Source: Plantago major (taxonomy: Eukaryota; Streptophyta; Magnoliopsida; Lamiales; Plantaginaceae). From it: a DNA stretch of 64,000 nt. A program made the position numbers and the translations under genes. Location of the stretch: positions 57,226,580-57,290,579 of the forward strand of contig CM048840.1 in assembly GCA_026545765.1 (NCBI GenBank), written 5' to 3'. The notes beneath the pieces were generated by a model. It was not told the origin of the DNA and ran no database searches. It saw only the letters and a list, made by a program, of their open reading frames with translations. Shown here piece by piece: positions 22,872 to 34,556 of this stretch. Every line of letters begins with the position of its first letter. Within the stretch, counting starts at the first letter, position 1.

Positions 22872-24368
22872 GTCCTTCACTTCTATATATACCTCTAGAT
22901 TGTACGGATTTTTGCCAGATCATTCCATCCCTTTCATAGTAGATGATTCGGATCCTTCGGTCCGGACATCTGAACGAGTAGGTTGATTCTGCCGTTCCTG
23001 TGTGATCCGTTCTGGAGAGTTCTTCGGACGTCCGAAGATGCCTGTCGGACCATGTTGGGGGTGACGAGATTAGGCCACTCGGAAGGAATCTTCCTCGGGT
23101 ATCCGTGCTATTTTTCTTTCTGCGGGGCTGTAGTGTGTATTAACTTTAGCCCCGGGGAAGCGGAATAGCTTGCTGTTTCCAGGGATTTCCCAACACTTGT
23201 TACTTCGGAAAGTCAATTCCTCGGGCTGCCTGCCCCGTCTACTATTTACCATTTGCGGAAGTACATCCCCTCGGATCACCGTGCTAATCTTCTCTCTCCG
23301 GGGCTGTAGTGTGTATAAACAACTTCAGCCCCGGGAAAGCGGACTAGCTCGCTGGTTCCAGGGAGTACCACACCTGTTATTTCGGAGAGTCAAATCCTCA
23401 GGCTGCCTGCTCCTTCCACCATTTACCATTTTCTTGTGACGTGGACGGGCACAAACCAGAAAGAGGTTGTGGTGGAAGATGCGGGTTGTCTGAGAAGGCC
23501 CTTTGACCACATCCCCGTATCACCGATACTCCGGTTCGGATTCAATTTTATCCTTTGTTCGGTGGCCCGAACATGCCATTCGGAGATCAACTGCATTAGG
23601 CTGTCCGTCTCTTCTATCTGATGCCTTTTGCTACTGTGCCCGGATCGTCTTATGTTGGTCCGATCGCAGTAGTCACTTGTTTCCAGTAACTGGGGTTCCC
23701 GTGAGGGTTTCCTCGAGTTACTGGGAAGAAGTGACTGCTGCCGTCGTATCGTCATAAGCTTGGTTCGGAAAGTGGACTCCGTTTTCCGACTACTTGGCTT
23801 CGGAATGCATAGGATAGTTGCAAAGGAATCACGGTTCGATCGTCAGGGCTATCTCTAAAAGGGCGCTCGAATCTTTTTGCCTTGAGAGGATGCTGTACCT
23901 ATTCTTGTTCAGAGACTCGGGCTCGTACTGAAGACGATTGTTCCACTTCGGGCGCTAGATATTTCACAAAGAACCACACCTACTTGTAAAGAAAAACTAG
24001 ATTTTCCTTTTGCCTTTTATGACCCGGAAGGGCATGTCCGAATTTCGTAAATTGTACTTCGACAAATAGAAAATCTCTTTTCTGAGTATTACCATTACTT
24101 TCTCCGGCTTGTTATGTCTCTTCGCCCGAACTTAACTGTATAACTTTATTCTTTGAAAAATTAGTTTGCCAGGGACCTGTTTCGCACTTGGCTCGGATCT
24201 TTGTTGAATAGTCCGAGGCACGGTATTGGCCTGACTATAACGCAGTTGTTTTGCAAAAAAGTTGTATTGATTTGACGGAGATTCAAGTACAACTGGTGGG
24301 CTTCGAGGCCAAGAAAAGAAAACGACAAAAACTTAGCAACTGACGTAGTATGCTTCGGGGAAGTAACT
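22872..24368 (-). other. Element G 3' region
   Basis: Non-coding 1.5 kb downstream of integrase. It contains a two-copy tandem repeat (23092-23255 and 23269-23432). I see no LTR terminus at 22872 and no stretch matching the 5' LTR, so the 3' LTR is probably lost. Confidence 0.6.
23092..23432. repeat. Two-copy tandem repeat in element G
   Basis: Copies at 23092-23255 and 23269-23432, period about 177 bases. Each has the words ggggctgtagtgtgta, gcggaatagct or gcggactagct, tccaggga and ctgcctgc. Each copy also contains a short inverted repeat, ggggct...agcccc. Tandem repeats downstream of pol are a known habit of Tat/Ogre elements. Confidence 0.8.
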
Positions 24369-25490
24369 CTAGGCATAGAATTTTTGTATGTTCTTAGCAT
24401 TCCATGTTCTCTCCAGCGCTCTCCCTTGATCATCTTCTATCTTGAAACTTCCATTGGCCCTGGCCCCAATGACCTTGTAGGTCCTTCCCACTTGGGCTTG
24501 AGCTTACCAACATTGCTTAAGATGTCAGCTCTTTGGAGGACTAAATCCCCGATCTGTATATCCTTGGAAAGATCGTGTTTGTTGTAAGCTCGGGCAAACA
24601 TAGCTTGATATCGGAGGATATTAGCTAGTGCCTTGCTCCTTTTGTCTTCAAGGAGCTCAAGGTCATAGATCCTTGCGATTTCATTTCCAGCAGGTTGGTA
24701 TTGTTGGATCCTTTGGGTTTCCACGACAATTTCAGAGGGAATGACTGCTTCTGAGCCATAGACTAGTGCGAAGGGTGTCTCCTGAGTAGAAGTGCGAGCT
24801 ATTGTCCGGTGTGCCCATAGGACTCCATCGAGGTCGTCTACCCAGCTATCTTGAGAAGTTCTCAGACTCTTTTCCAAAATCTTCACAATGGTTTTGTTGG
24901 TGGCTTCTACTTGACCATTGGCTTGAGGGTAGCCAACGGAAGTGAAGCGTTGTTCTATCTTGAAGGATTGAAGCCACTCTTTTAGCCTAGCTCTAGAGAA
25001 TTGTGCTCCATTATCGGAGACTATGACTCTAGGAAGTCCAAAGCGGCAGATGATATTCTTCCAAATGAAGGTTCTTACTCGGCTTTTTGTGATGGTGGCC
25101 ACTACTTCGGCCTCAACCCATTTGGTGAAGTACTCAACTACGACAATATGGAACTTCTTTTGGTGTGTACCACGGGGAAAGGGACCTACTATGTCTATTC
25201 CCCATTGATCAAACGGACAAGCTATGATTGACGTGATCAAAGGGTTGGTTGGGAGATGCGGTATGTTAGCATAGTATTGGCAATTTTCGCAGGCACGGGC
25301 GAAGTTAGCAACATCCTTATCAATGATAGGCCAATAATACCCTTGCCTTATGACCTTTTGAGCCAAGGTTAGTCCCCCTGAATGACTTCCGCAACTTCCT
25401 GCGTGGATTTCTTCCAGAACAGTCTTTGCCTCATGAGGTCCAAGGCATCTTAAGTGAGTGCCGATGAAAGATCTCTTGTAGAGATCCTCT
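24369..25490 (-). pseudogene. Element G integrase
   Basis: HHCC zinc finger (EIHAGSCGSHSGG, CENCQ), then the rve core with all three catalytic residues: Asp in WGIDIVGPFPRG, Asp in VIVSDNGAQF and Glu in QANGQVEATNK. The C-terminal part has LKPKWEGP. A frameshift near 24440 moves the last 25 residues (ending ERTWNAKN...KFYA) into another frame, ending at a TAG at 24369-24371. The core frame is open for about 309 residues. Confidence 0.92.
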
Positions 25491-26220
25491 CCTAGAATAA
25501 AGTACCTGTTGGCTCGGCATAGATCCTTCTTTCTTCTTTAGGATCTGATGGTAGGGAGCCATCTTTGAGATAACAAAATATGTCGGTCATCCAGCTCCTT
25601 TCGGGGCCTAAGAGGAAGACTTGGCTAGTGGGGTTTACCAGGGAAGAATATGTGAGAGTCATCAGGATGATGCTCCTCGTGTCCAGGATTCCTATGGCAG
25701 AGGCGTACTTGGAAAGAGCGTCGGCCTTCTCATTCCATTCCATGTTGAATTGTTCAATCGTGAATGCTTCAAAGTGCTCAACTTCCTGCTAGAGGAGTTC
25801 AAAGTACTTTATCATGTTGGGTCCTTTAGTGGCGAAAGATCTGGAAAACTGGGACTCAACGAGCTGAGAGTCTGTATAAGCTCTGATTCATTTCACTTGA
25901 AGTGACCTTGCCATTCTCAAGCCGGTGAGGAGTGCCTCGTACTCGGCCTCATTGTTCGTCACCTTGAAGTTGAGGGTGATGGCGTATTCCAGCCTAGCGC
26001 CATCAGGGCTCTCAAGGAGAATTCATATTCCTCCCAGTCGTCCAGTAGAGGATCCGTCCACTTGCAGTGTCCAACATTCCTTGCCTTCAGGTTTCGTCTC
26101 CATCGCGAGAGTGGGGACTTTATCGTCTGCCTGCTTCTTGACGGAAGATGCAGGTGTTGGTATGTTGGCTAATTCATCTAGGAGGAACATGTGTCTCACC
26201 CTCAGGGAGTCGTTCATGGG
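25491..26220 (-). pseudogene. Element G additional RNase H domain
   Basis: An RNase H-like domain placed between the RT-linked RNase H and integrase, with VDGSSTGRLGG, NNEAEYEALLTGLRMA, TDSQLV and KADALSK. Tat elements carry such a second RNase H, thought to take over RNA degradation. It is broken by stops near 25880 and 26020. Confidence 0.85.
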
Positions 26221-26223
26221 TTC

Positions 26224-27963
26224 CTAATATTTAGCCCAGAGTTGGACATCAAGTTCGAAAATCTCTTTGGGTTCTTTTTCTTTGGTTTTCTCTTCTTCCA
26301 TGATAGTTTCCTCCTGAGTGAGCATCACATAGCTCATGTCTCCTTGGGGACTGTCGGTCTCTTCTCCAACTTCTTCGGGGTAATCTACTAGGAAGTCGGC
26401 AAGGACTTGAGCTTTCTTGGCTGAAGGAGCTTGATACCCGATATCGTATTCACTTAATTTGATTGCCCACTTGGATAAACATCCTGATTGATCTGGCTTA
26501 CCAAGGACATGCTTGAGCGGCTCGTTTGTGATGACCACAATTCGATGAGATTTGAAGTAAGGCTTTAGTCATCGGGCAGTGTAGACTAGCGCGAAGGCTA
26601 ACTTCTCAATCATAACATACCTAGATTCGGCACCTACAAGGGCCTTGCTTAGGTAGTAGATTGGCATGTGATCGTTCCCCTGAATCCGCACCAATACGGA
26701 ACTCATGGCCTCGGTAGTGGCCGCTAGGTAGAGGTAGAGAGGTTCACCTTCTACTGGTTTGGACAAGAGCGGAGGTGAAAGGAGATAGCTCTTCAAATTT
26801 TTGAAGGCCTCTTCGCATTCTTTTGTCCATTCGAACTTGTCTCCTTTCCTTAAGATTTTAAAGAAGGGTAGGTTCTTCACGGCGGACCTGGAGATGAAGC
26901 GGCTTAGAGCCATTATCCTCCCGAGGAGCTTCTGTACTTCATTAACTATCCTTGGCTGTGGTAGGTCCAGGATTGCCTTTATTTTTTCTGGGTTGGCGCT
27001 GATGCCTCTCTCCGTGACCATGTATCCGAGGAACTTTCCTCCCTTCACGCCAAACGAGCACTTTTCGGGATTCAGCTTCATTCCGTACTTCCTAAGGATG
27101 GAAAAGCATTTGTTTATGTGCTTTACATGTTGCTCTTCAGTCTTGATTTTCACTAGCATGTCGTCCACGTAGACTTCCATAGTTTTGCCCAACTCCTCTT
27201 TGAACATCTTGTTCACCAATCGTTGGTAAGTAGCACCCGCGTTCTTGAGGTCGAACGGCAAGACTTTGAAATAGTAGACTCCTCCTACTGCAAAGAAGGC
27301 CGTCTTTTTTACGTCCTCTTGAGCCATTCTGATTTGATAGAAGCCTTGATAGGAATCCATGAAGCTTAAGATCGCTCATCCCGTAGTGGAGTCTACCAAC
27401 TGGTCAATGCGAGGCAACGGATAAGGATCCTTTGGACAAAACTTGTTGAGCCTAGAAAAGTCATTGCACATTCTCCATTTCCCCGGAGCTTTTTCGACGA
27501 GGACCACGTTACAGACCCAGTCGGAGTATCTAACTTCCTCGATGTGTCCTTCTTTCATTAACCTTTCCACTTCTCCTGCTATGATAACATCTTCAACAGG
27601 CCCAAAGTCCTTTCTCTTTTGTCGTATATGTTTTACCGTAGGATCCATGTTCAGACGGTGAACTGCGATCCTTGGCTCTATCCCTTTGAGGTCGTCAGTG
27701 CTCCAGGCGAAGACATCGCGGTTGTCCCGAAGACATGTGATGAGCTTCATTTCTACCTCAGCGCTCATCTCTGTTCCGATCCGGATCATCTTCTCCGGGT
27801 CTCCCTCAACCAATTGAACTTCTTTTAAGGCTTCATGGGGCTCCATCCTTGCAGTCTTGGGGAACTTCTCCTTGAGTGTCCCAGCCCCAATCTCTTCCCT
27901 TACTGGGGTAAGAGGCGCAGGGGGAGGGCTTCTGGGTCTTTTGACATGACGTAACACTCCCAT
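26224..27963 (-). pseudogene. Element G reverse transcriptase and RNase H
   Basis: RT motifs in order: WRMCNDFSRLNKFCPKD, PLPRIDQLVD, then a TGA near 27373, FMDSYQGFYQI, and the catalytic YVDD box (VYVDDMLVK). The RT-linked RNase H region includes TEAMSSVLVR and KALVGAESRY. A stop near 26567 precedes the remaining VVITNEPLKHVL segment and LADFLVDY. Confidence 0.92.
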
Positions 27964-28469
27964 GCTTCCCTAACATTGCCCACTTCTTCTCCCACACCAT
28001 TTGGGGTAGGGAACTTCACCCTATTGTGTAGGGGAGATGCAATTGCTCTGAATTGGTTGAGTCCTGGGCGCCCCAAGATCACGTTATAGTCGAACGTGAT
28101 GTCAACCACCACAAAGAGGATCGTTTTAGTCACTCTCGTCAGGAAGGTTCCCATAGAGACTTGTAGGGGTATACTTCCAATGGGGCGAACTATAGAGCCC
28201 CCGAATCCCACTAAGGAGGTGTATACTCGCCCGTATTGAATATTGCCCAAGTGCATCTGTTCCACTGTTCTCTTGGAAATGACATTGGAGGAACTCCCTG
28301 TGTCAACAAGTACTTTGTTGACTTTATAAGTGGCGATGACTAGCGAGACGACCAAAGGAACATCAGGGTCTTTAAGATCTCCTCCACCAGATGTTGGTGG
28401 GGGAATTTCACTATCATCGAAAGTGATGGCATTTGTTCCTTTGAAAGCCAGTGGAGCATAGGCTATCAT
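27900..28469 (-). pseudogene. Element G protease
   Basis: A retroviral-type aspartic protease with the active site KVLVDTGSSSNVIS and the downstream VILGRPGLNQF motif. It overlaps the start of the RT frame by about 60 bases in a different frame, and overlaps the end of gag. The 189-residue open stretch is uninterrupted. Confidence 0.9.
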
Positions 28470-30352
28470 TGTTTCTCAGATGTTGTGCGGTCCTTTCCCT
28501 TGCGTTGCGTCTGTCTCCTCCAGTTGGGCCTCCTGCTATGGCATTGATAACTCCGCTGTAGGGAAGGTTCTCCATTCCCACATCTTTAGGGTACCCGTGG
28601 TACCTTTGGGTATGGTGGGGTGGAACTTCTGCAGGAGGTGGCGGTAAGGATCCTGTCGGAGGTTCCAAATCACGCTCCTCCCTTCTCTGTTCAATTCGTG
28701 GGTGCCTGGAGGGCTCTTGTTCGTACACTGGTTCTTTCAACTTCCCTCTCCTTATCAACCCTTCTATTTCTGTTTTCAACTGGATACAATCTTCGGTTGA
28801 GTGGCCTTTGTGTTTGTGAAACCTACAGTATTCCTTCGAGGCTTTGTTCCTCTTACTGTTCCTAGTAGGTTTTGGCCATTGTATGTCTAAGTTTTTCTCG
28901 ACAATAGAGGCCAAGATGTCGGATCTTGGTCTATTGAGGCGAGTATACTCGGCATATCTTCTTGGAGTGGTCCTATCACTATGGAACTCCCTCTTGTCTC
29001 TAAATTCCTTCTTTTGTTCAAATTTTCCAGGCCGGGAAGGGGTTGGTTCCTTCCCCTTTCTGGCCCCGGCTCTTATTGGAATATTTCTTCGGTACTCCTC
29101 ACCATACAAGACTCCTTCACATATATCTTCCAAGTATTTCTCGGTTGTGATTTCTTCATTGGAGAGCTTCCTTCTGATATCGTCGTTGTAAGTGTTAGCA
29201 TACAGGTGTCGGACTCGCTCTTTGATGCTGTGAGGTTCGACCTGGCATACTTCGGCGTTGAAGCGGTCAAGGAAGGTTCTAAGATCTTCATGCTCTTTCT
29301 GGATTATCCCTGCCAAGTGATCCAATGATCTCTTTCTCTTCTTTGCTTTCTCAAACCTTTTCAGGAAGAGAGAGGCGATATCTGCATAGGATGATGGAGC
29401 CGTTGGGAAAGGAGGTCCACCAATCCATTGCTTCTCCGAATAGAGTACTGGAGAAGTTAAGAGCTTTGATGTTGTCATTCAGGCCGTTGGTCTCCATCTT
29501 GCTTTCATACCTAGTAAGGTGGCCCACAGGGCAAGTATCTCCATAATAGTGCTCAAGATTTGGGATAGTGGAGTCAGGATGCTTCCTTTCCCTTCTTATC
29601 TCATCACAAAGGGTTGGGAGCTCTAAGAGTCACCTTCTCATGTGCCTTCACCATCCTACTTCGGCGGTTAGCCTCTCGCCCGTCCTTGGGTTGATTGCCA
29701 CATCTGGAGGAAGATCATTAATGGGAACTATCGAGATGCTCTCTGCCACGTGGTCTCTCGGTCCATGCTGAAGAGCCCCACGTCAGCTAGTTCCAGCTTC
29801 ATCTACTCGTGGTCTCGCCGGGCTTCTTTCCCGGTGTTCGTGAGAAGCAGCAGCTCTCCTATTGAGAAGATTCCTTAGATCCTCTGGTTGGGCTGGTTCC
29901 CCTAACCTTTGTTGGATTGGACGATGCTCATTCCTTGATTTTGCGGGTTCAGCTTGTCTTGGTATTGCCAAAGGAGGAGTAGGTTGAGGAGGCTGGAGGT
30001 TGTTTGATCCAAAGATACCTTGAATAGTGGTGAGTAAGAGGCCAAACTGGTTCTCACTCATCCCAAACTCACTTGGGCGAATAATTTGCCTGTTTGGAAG
30101 AGTGAAGTTTCTGATGGAGGAACTTGTCCTTCAACCCCGGGTACTTGACTCCTTATTGGTGGATCAGCGGCTCTTTCCTCCTCTGAAGGGAGACTAGCGG
30201 TGTGGCCATTACTTGGATAGTCCATGGTGTTTCTTGAAGTGGCTCTCGCCACTCTTCCCCTCCGAGTGGGAGGTCTGCCTCTCTACCTTGGGGCGGCCGT
30301 GTCAATCGCAGTAGCGTTGGTTCTTACAGATCTTCTTGTTCTTGCCATTACT
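28414..30352 (-). pseudogene. Element G gag
   Basis: Starts at an ATG near 30350 (MARTRRSVRTNATAID) with an in-frame TAG about 20 codons later; the same frame continues (VARATSRNTMDYPSN). The capsid core has ESKMETNGLNDNIKALNFSS and AMDWWTSFP-type motifs (about 29400-29500), then ADIASLFLKRFEKAKKRK. The zinc-binding motif YCRFHKHKGHSTEDCIQL (Cys-His-His-Cys) lies near 28810-28840. Several frameshifts occur between 29480 and 29780. Confidence 0.85.
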
Positions 30353-30391
30353 GAAGAGAATGGAACTTTTCGTAAGGATTCCCACAGACAG

Positions 30392-31224
30392 TGACAAAAT
30401 AACGAGGGCAAAGTCCCCCGAACACTTAAATGAATTTCCCTTGTTCTCCTTCAACTTGGGTACCTAGACCACTTAGCTTGTAAGGACCAAAGAATAGAAA
30501 CCTGTAAGAACCATCGTACTGATAAGAGGCGACACGTGAGAACCTGCACAAGTAACTTGGAGGGGGCGGGTTAGAACCTTATACCCGGTTTGTGTGGTGC
30601 CAAACCGGAAGGAGACTTTACTTGTGAGAGAGTGAGGGTCTACTCGATAAAAGAATCGGGAATGAGAGGCTATTATGTCTTACCATTATTATGGGAATGT
30701 GTGCCATATATATAGATTTCTCCCCAAATGGGAGGAAACCACCAGATTGTGCCTAGTGTAAGGTCTGGATTGAGCCACCAAGGCTTCAATAGGCCCATTG
30801 CCCATTAATGATACTTGCCCCATTCCATTTAAGGTCCGAAGAGGCAGGTCCGGACGTTTGGTACGGACCGTACTGGGTTGCCCATAAGATACTCTCCTTG
30901 GACTGTCAAGTACCTCTCATTTGGACCTTGTGCCTTAGACCTCCTTACTCTATAGAGCCAGTTTACTTGGTTGCTTATGAGGTTGTTGTGTTGAGTTTGA
31001 CGGGTGTCCGGGTCGGAACCCATGGTTACGGACCATTGGCAGAGTCGGTCTTCTACCTTTTGAGCCCTCATGTTCCTTTCCATTCATGTGAGTCGGACTT
31101 GTGGGGGCTTAGGGTCGGACCTCCGGGTCGAACTGTACGGTCCCGGACTCGTAGACAACTTGGGACACCTTAGGATTCGTTTCAAAGGCGTCTATGACGG
31201 ATTGGACATATTTCCGTATCAACA
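30392..31224 (-). repeat. Element G 5' LTR (right boundary clear, left boundary tentative)
   Basis: Read on the minus strand it starts TGTTGATACGGAAATATG at 31224 and probably ends TTTTGTCA at 30392, about 40 bases upstream of the gag ATG. Because the 3' LTR is missing, the inner boundary cannot be confirmed by comparison. The short stretch between LTR and gag does not match the TGGCGCC primer site of the other elements. Confidence 0.6.
30706..30715 (-). promoter_or_regulatory. Element G LTR TATA box
   Basis: Minus-strand CTATATATAT followed by GGCACAC, about 510 bases into the LTR. It is a plausible core promoter for element transcription. Confidence 0.55.
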
Positions 31225-31896
31225 GTTGTATCAATGGGGGATGATGTCGAGGAACTGAGTTCCGTGATTCCAGAAGAGGAGGCGAATGCGGAAAAAGAGA
31301 CTGCTGAAATCGACCCCCCCACCATAGTCATTCCTAAAGCGGAAAAGAGTATAAGAGACTCCAATAGCCTTGATTTATTGGTAGGCATTGGGTGTTCAAC
31401 TCAGGTTACCGGAATAGTCGACACTGGTGCTAGTTGAAACTTGATGACTTTTGACACCTATGAAGACTTAGGCTTAAAAGGATTGGAGTTGCGCAGATGT
31501 TTTATGACTCTTGCTGGTGGAACCCGAAGCAGATGCATGGGGATTGTGGAAGATGTTCCGGTTAAGCTGGATGGTATAACAATGATGACAGATTTTGTGG
31601 TAGTGGAATTGCCGAGGGTGAAGGGGAAAGAAATGGAAAAAGATATGCTACTTCCAGGGAGACCCTTCATTCGCTCAACTCTCATGGTGGTGAATTTACA
31701 TGCCCGAACCTGCACAATTGAGGTGGAAGGCAAGCCACGCGAACTGAAGGCCTATTCTGCTCCATTATATTCTATTTCGCAGGTTGATAGCAGGGAGCAC
31801 ACACTGGACCCTTATATATACATACTTATCAACAAGGAAGAACAAGAGCTGCACCAACCGGAAGAGCTAAGAACTTCCAGAGTACCCGTTAGCTAA
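31225..31896 (+). pseudogene. Element D protease region
   Basis: Continues element D after the E/G block. It has a spacer (VIPEEEANAEKETAE), then an aspartic-protease active site reading IVDTGAS, a TGA, then NLMTFDTYEDLGLKG in the same frame. TRSRCMGIVEDVPVK and the LLPGRPFIRSTLMVV motif follow. It ends at a stop at 31894-31896 and runs directly into the 3' untranslated region with no RT. The sequence follows the protease regions of elements H and I along its length. Confidence 0.88.
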
Positions 31897-33253
31897 TGCA
31901 GAAGAGTCGTGTACATGACTTTAAAGGTACACCTGCAGGCAAGTCACTGTTGACCCGATTCTTTTTCTTCTTCTTTACTCTACGCTTGAGGACATGTTTG
32001 AGTTTAGGTTTGGGGAGGCGGAATGTGCTCTCTATTGTCTTGTCTGTATTTTCTCTATTTTCTGAGTCTCTAGAGTCTTTCGTCCTTTACTTTCTGTTTG
32101 TTTTGGTCATTCTTTCTTTTCTTCTCTAGAGTATTTCATGAGTCATTCTTACAAGTTACGAAAACTTCTATTGTGAATATTAAATCTGCTTGCTGCTTTT
32201 GTTTTGCACGATTCTCAGCTTAGATAGTGTAGTGGATTTAAGATCTCGTAAGTTTGTTTTTCCTGTAAATAGCAAGTTTGTTTAACTCTTTAGTCCAGAA
32301 AGCCGGTGAGAAACTTTAAGGCGATGAAAAAATATTATATCGACGCTTGTGTGATCCTTTCGGGAAGTGCAAACCCTCTTTTTTGTGCCTTTTCATTCTC
32401 ATGTGTACTCAGTTAAGTTAAGTATGACGAACGGCATGCTCTTCATGTTTCATTTTATCAAAAGCTAGTGCGTTGGGAAGAACCGGTTTGGGGAGAAGAA
32501 ATCTGCTGCGTTATGATGTTATTGTTCAAATCTTGTAATATGTATTCCCCTGATTAGTTGAATCGTCTCGGAGTGTATCTATGGTGCTTGTCACCACCGT
32601 AGTCGTGTTAGGCGTGTTTCAGATACTACCTATATACCGGCGTGGTCTTAAAAAGCCATATGTCTGTGAGGGTTGATGGCACGTACACCAAACTGACACG
32701 CACAAAAGTGCGGACTTCGGTAAAACAGACACTACCAAAAAGTGAGACTAAAATAGTCCATAGTGGCTAAATTTATTAGAATTTAATTCATTTGTGCAAA
32801 TATGTGGTTTATGGAAGTTGGTTGTATGTCTTGGCAAGCTTCTATACGCAAGGAAAAACTCCCTTCTGACTTAACTGATTGAGTACATTGCATGAGGTAT
32901 TTGAGACACCTTTGTGACGAAAGTCACCTTCCTTTTTTCTTATTGTTCTTGAGTGTTTAACCCACTGGACACTTCCAGAGTGTGAGAGAGAATAGTGTAG
33001 GATTTCCTTGCGAGGGATTGGAGAGTTAGGCTTAACTGCTATTTATTTGAGAAACTCTCTTGCAGGATTTTTTGTGCACTATTTCTGTCAAGGTCGGTTG
33101 AGTGCAAACATTTTGCATCTTGTGAATTTAACGCTTACAATGGTAGAGTTCGGTCACTTGGAAGATTGACTTGTTTATGTGTTATTATGTGTCTAGATTG
33201 TTTTTAATCTGTTTGTTTGCTCGGGGACGAGCAAAGGTTCGGTTTGGGGAGTT
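31897..33253 (+). other. Element D 3' untranslated region and polypurine tract
   Basis: Non-coding. Three GGTTTGGGGAG tracts occur at about 32010-32020, 32487-32497 and 33240-33251, the last next to the 3' LTR. The hairpin cgcacaaaagtgcg lies at 32699-32712, and TTTGCTCGGGGACGAGCAAA at 33216-33235. It is the reverse-oriented counterpart of 2064-3348. Confidence 0.78.
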
Positions 33254-34551
33254 TGATGACACTATAATTTAGAGTCTCATTTGGTCCTTTTTAGCGGTCT
33301 TTGTGAGTATTTGTCTTTAGTTTTATAGTCTTTTTAGTTCGTTTTTACGCTTTGGTGTTTTATTTACATTTTGCAGGAATCTATGTCTTTTGAGCTAAAT
33401 GAGGACAAGCTGCTTAGCATGGCTCGCCGCGGCGAGATTTTACGAGCTTGGAGTTGGAAATTGCAAGAAGGCTCACCGCGGCGAGGAAATCAGTACGCCG
33501 CAGTGAGATTTAGTGAATGTATATCTTCTGCGATTAAAGAAGGCTCGCCGCGGCGAAGGAATTGGTCCGCCGCGGGGAGATTTTGCGAATGAAACCTCTG
33601 TTTTGAAGATTGAAGCTAGCCGCGGTGGAGCATTTTGCTCGCCGCGGTGAAATTATGCGAGGGCTGTATATTCTTCGATTAAGAAGGCTCGCCGCGGCAA
33701 GAAGCGCAGGATTAGAGTTTTGCTTTCCTTATTAGATTAGATTTTTTATTCTTTCTTTCATACTTTCTTTTAACCTAGTTCATAGAAAAAAGCTCCTAGA
33801 CATTATTCTAGAGATTGAACTACATTGGAGCTTGGTTTTGTCTTTGATTGAAGAATTAATGTCGAATTCCTGGTTATTGTGGTGATTCTCTATTGTTTAT
33901 CTCTTTACAATTCGTTCTTGTTCTTGTTTGTCGAATTGTATGAGCTTGCATGCGATTATCATTCTGTTTATGTTTAGCATGAGCAATATCTTGAATTCTT
34001 TGATCCTTGCTTCTATCATGAGTAGCTAAACCACTCCAAACATGGTAGTTTTGTGACGGTTATGCATATTCGCTTCTAGGGTTTAGATTCGTTCATATAG
34101 GTTCGTCTATCTTTAAATCTTCGTAAAACCTTCAATCCAATAAGCTAGAATAAGATTTTCAAAATCCTTTCCGGTTAAGGATCGTGGATTGACGCCCATT
34201 ATTTCTCTATTTCAATACATTCAAATAACGATTGGTTGAATTGGATTGACTGATTTCTGTACACCGACCGTGTGACAATATGAACGTATCCCTAGAGCGA
34301 ATTAGCATTGTTTAATCGTAACTACTGTGTTCTTTCTATCCCATTGAAATCAACTACATTGCATTTTCTGTTTTCTAGTTATTAGAAGTACTCAAATTCA
34401 AACAAATCAAACTGTTTCTACAAGTAATTGTTTGCTTTCAATCCGTGTGGTAGCCTAATTGATTCCTTAGCGAACGATCTCGTGGTTAGCATAGTCTGTT
34501 TACAACGACTGCTTCCTACTTGTTTTCCTAAGTAGTAATTTGAGCATATCA
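33254..34551 (+). repeat. Element D 3' LTR
   Basis: Starts TGATGACACTATAATTT and ends GAGCATATCA, followed by the duplication gtggt. It carries a perfect CTCGCCGCGGCGAG at 33423-33436 and several decayed copies up to about 33700, around a TATA-like tgtatattc at about 33665. It is better preserved in this block than the 5' LTR. Confidence 0.9.
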
Positions 34552-34556
34552 GTGGT

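Larger units (their letters stand above)
22872..31224 (-). mobile_element. Element G: Tat-lineage Ty3/Gypsy retrotransposon lacking a visible 3' LTR
   Basis: Minus strand: 5' LTR (about 30392-31224), gag, protease, RT, RNase H, a second RNase H-like domain, integrase and a repeat-containing 3' region. The extra RNase H between the RT-linked one and integrase, and the gag motif YCRFHKHKGHSTEDC, are characteristic of the Tat lineage. The right end TGTTGATACGG (minus) borders D sequence gttgt. No second LTR is recognisable on the left, where G meets element E. Confidence 0.85.
16856..34551 (+). mobile_element. Element D: non-autonomous Athila-type element (LTR-gag-protease-LTR), nested in C
   Basis: Plus strand. 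5' LTR 16856-18137, primer site, gag start, then the E and G insertions, then protease (31225-31896), 3' untranslated region and 3' LTR 33254-34551. The duplication gtggt flanks it at 16851-16855 and 34552-34556. Protease runs straight into the 3' region with no RT, RNase H or integrase. About the middle third of gag is absent between 18649 and 31225, probably lost when E and G arrived. Confidence 0.9.

Noticed and set aside
23325-23757. Open frames in element G's 3' region
   Set aside because: They overlap on both strands, lie in the tandem-repeat region and have no recognisable domain.
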